A stretch of 64,000 bases of DNA, taken from the NCBI GenBank assembly GCA_900617975.1, contig UZAE01012020.1, positions 7,279-71,278 of the forward strand. Direction: 5' to 3'. The stretch comes from Rodentolepis nana (Eukaryota > Platyhelminthes > Cestoda > Cyclophyllidea > Hymenolepididae). The notes under the pieces are model-generated. The model was not told the origin of the DNA, searched no databases, and saw only the letters and a list, made by a program, of their open reading frames with translations. Position 1 is the stretch's first letter. Every line of letters begins with the position of its first letter. The translations under genes were made by a program, and so were the position numbers. This document shows, piece by piece, positions 62,986 to 64,000 of this stretch.

Positions 62986-63448
62986 TGGCAAAACTGTGAT
63001 ATGGTTGTATACATATACTAGAAATATTTTATTTCTAATCAAGAGAGGAATTTCTTTTATGATAACTAAAATCCAAAAAATTACCTAATTAGATTCCGTA
63101 GTAATAAAGCAATAAATAACAATGCACACCCGCAATAAGCTATATCATAATCCTAGAAACGGGACTAATTCATCATTAAAATGGCAAAATAAGGGAATTT
63201 CAGATCCCATGAGAGTTCATCTACATAAATTTCAAACAAAATAAACAACCGTGAGTCAAGACAATAATAGTTTCCTTCACTTAGACATGACACTACTAAT
63301 TGAATTTTTATCTTAAAAACTTCATCTACCACATTTCTACTAGGTTCTTATTAGACAAGAATTTGCTCCAAAATAATGAAAGAACCTTGTCTATTAGCTT
63401 TTACTAATATTTTAAATAAGGAAATTGAGTTGAATTCTTTAATTTTCT
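62986..63448. other. AT-rich sequence after the N
   Basis: No feature recognised. The first bases after the N show no mariner similarity. Confidence 0.5.
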
Positions 63449-63461
63449 AATTGTTGTTCTC

Positions 63462-63785
63462 ATGGGGTGTGCGATAGACTTACCTCCACGTGGTGCACTC
63501 TGGACAACGTATATTCATACGGCAAAAAAGTCTATTAACCGGCAGTTGACTTCTCACTTCAAATTACCATCACCCCACTGTTTGTCATAGTTGACTACTT
63601 TCACAGTACTCACCCCGCCTTTATTCTACCTTTTCTACCTTCGTCTCTGAAACACTCTTCTGTTTCCTCCCCCCCCTTCTCGACGTTTTATTCACTTTGA
63701 TGTCCCTTCCCCTCTGCGAAGCCTGAAGTCAACTAAAGGGCTAATGATAACCATCAAAACGCCTGCCATTTGATATAAATAAATA
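63462..63785 (+). mobile_element. SINE-like element, copy 11, with 13-bp target duplication
   Basis: AATTGTTGTTCTC flanks it perfectly (63449-63461 and 63786-63798), the longest duplication in the window. Head ggggtgtgcgatagacttac, CCACGTGG, 'attaaccggcagttgacttc', pyrimidine tract with a C8 run near 63669-63676, 'aaaacgcctgccatttgata' and (AAAT)3 tail. This is probably the youngest copy. Confidence 0.95.
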
Positions 63786-63798
63786 AATTGTTGTTCTC

Positions 63799-64000
63799 TT
63801 TATTTTTTTACAACTTAATTTTACTTTGTTGCGGTGTATATTTGCGGAACTTAATCAGCTTTCTCAATTTTGAATAATAATGATAATTGTCAGAAAAAAT
63901 ATTTTAATCTTAAAATGCATAATTTTCAAGACATTACATGGAAATTTAATATAAATATAGACGGACCATCGTTATTGAAGTAAGGAAACAATTAGCTATT
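63799..64000. other. AT-rich sequence at right edge
   Basis: Nothing recognised. Confidence 0.5.

Overview
The window is about 70% A+T animal DNA with no ribosomal RNA, no tRNA and no complete host gene that I can recognise. Nearly everything that can be named is a transposable element. Family content (mellifera-type mariner, non-LTR retrotransposon with RNase H, abundant SINE-like repeat) and the lack of compact genes suggest a large arthropod genome. An arachnid such as a spider is my best guess, but this is inference and the sequence does not prove it.

Layout. 1-1190: minus-strand 5'-truncated LINE running off the left edge. 2457-2780 and 4948-5274: two SINE-like copies, opposite orientation. 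10446-10743: inverted pair of a two-block module, followed by a GC-richer block (10850-11370) of possible transposon or gene origin. 12683-13114: a SINE with a fourfold internal repeat. 24650-24938: truncated SINE. 25806-26478: second LINE 3' end. 31260-32558: mariner copy A. 33498-33964: SINE with a triplicated head. 37569-37866, 43696-43940 and 44509-44824: more SINE copies. 49195-50489: mariner copy B, minus strand. 52117-52447 and 52835-53157: a head-to-head SINE pair. 61969-62984: mariner copy C, cut off at the single N. 63462-63785: a young SINE with a 13-bp target duplication. Between these lie long AT-rich stretches with nothing recognisable.

The connecting story is the SINE-like family of about 325 bp, with at least eleven copies and at least one tail relic in 64 kb. 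Four copies have target-site duplications of 9-13 bp. All end in an (AAAT)n-like tail. The last 38 bases of the family body align without gaps (33 of 38 identical) to the 3' end of the LINE at 25806-26478, which points to that LINE as the likely retroposition partner. The three mariner copies are all broken. Copies B and C share the same disabling base loss, so they probably moved using transposase supplied in trans.

Host coding sequence is only hinted at. There are two open, GC-richer, exon-sized segments with splice-like borders (57601-57748 plus; 56624-56759 minus) and a third with an excellent 3' splice site (43458-43674 minus). These are the stretches most worth testing against protein databases or RNA reads.
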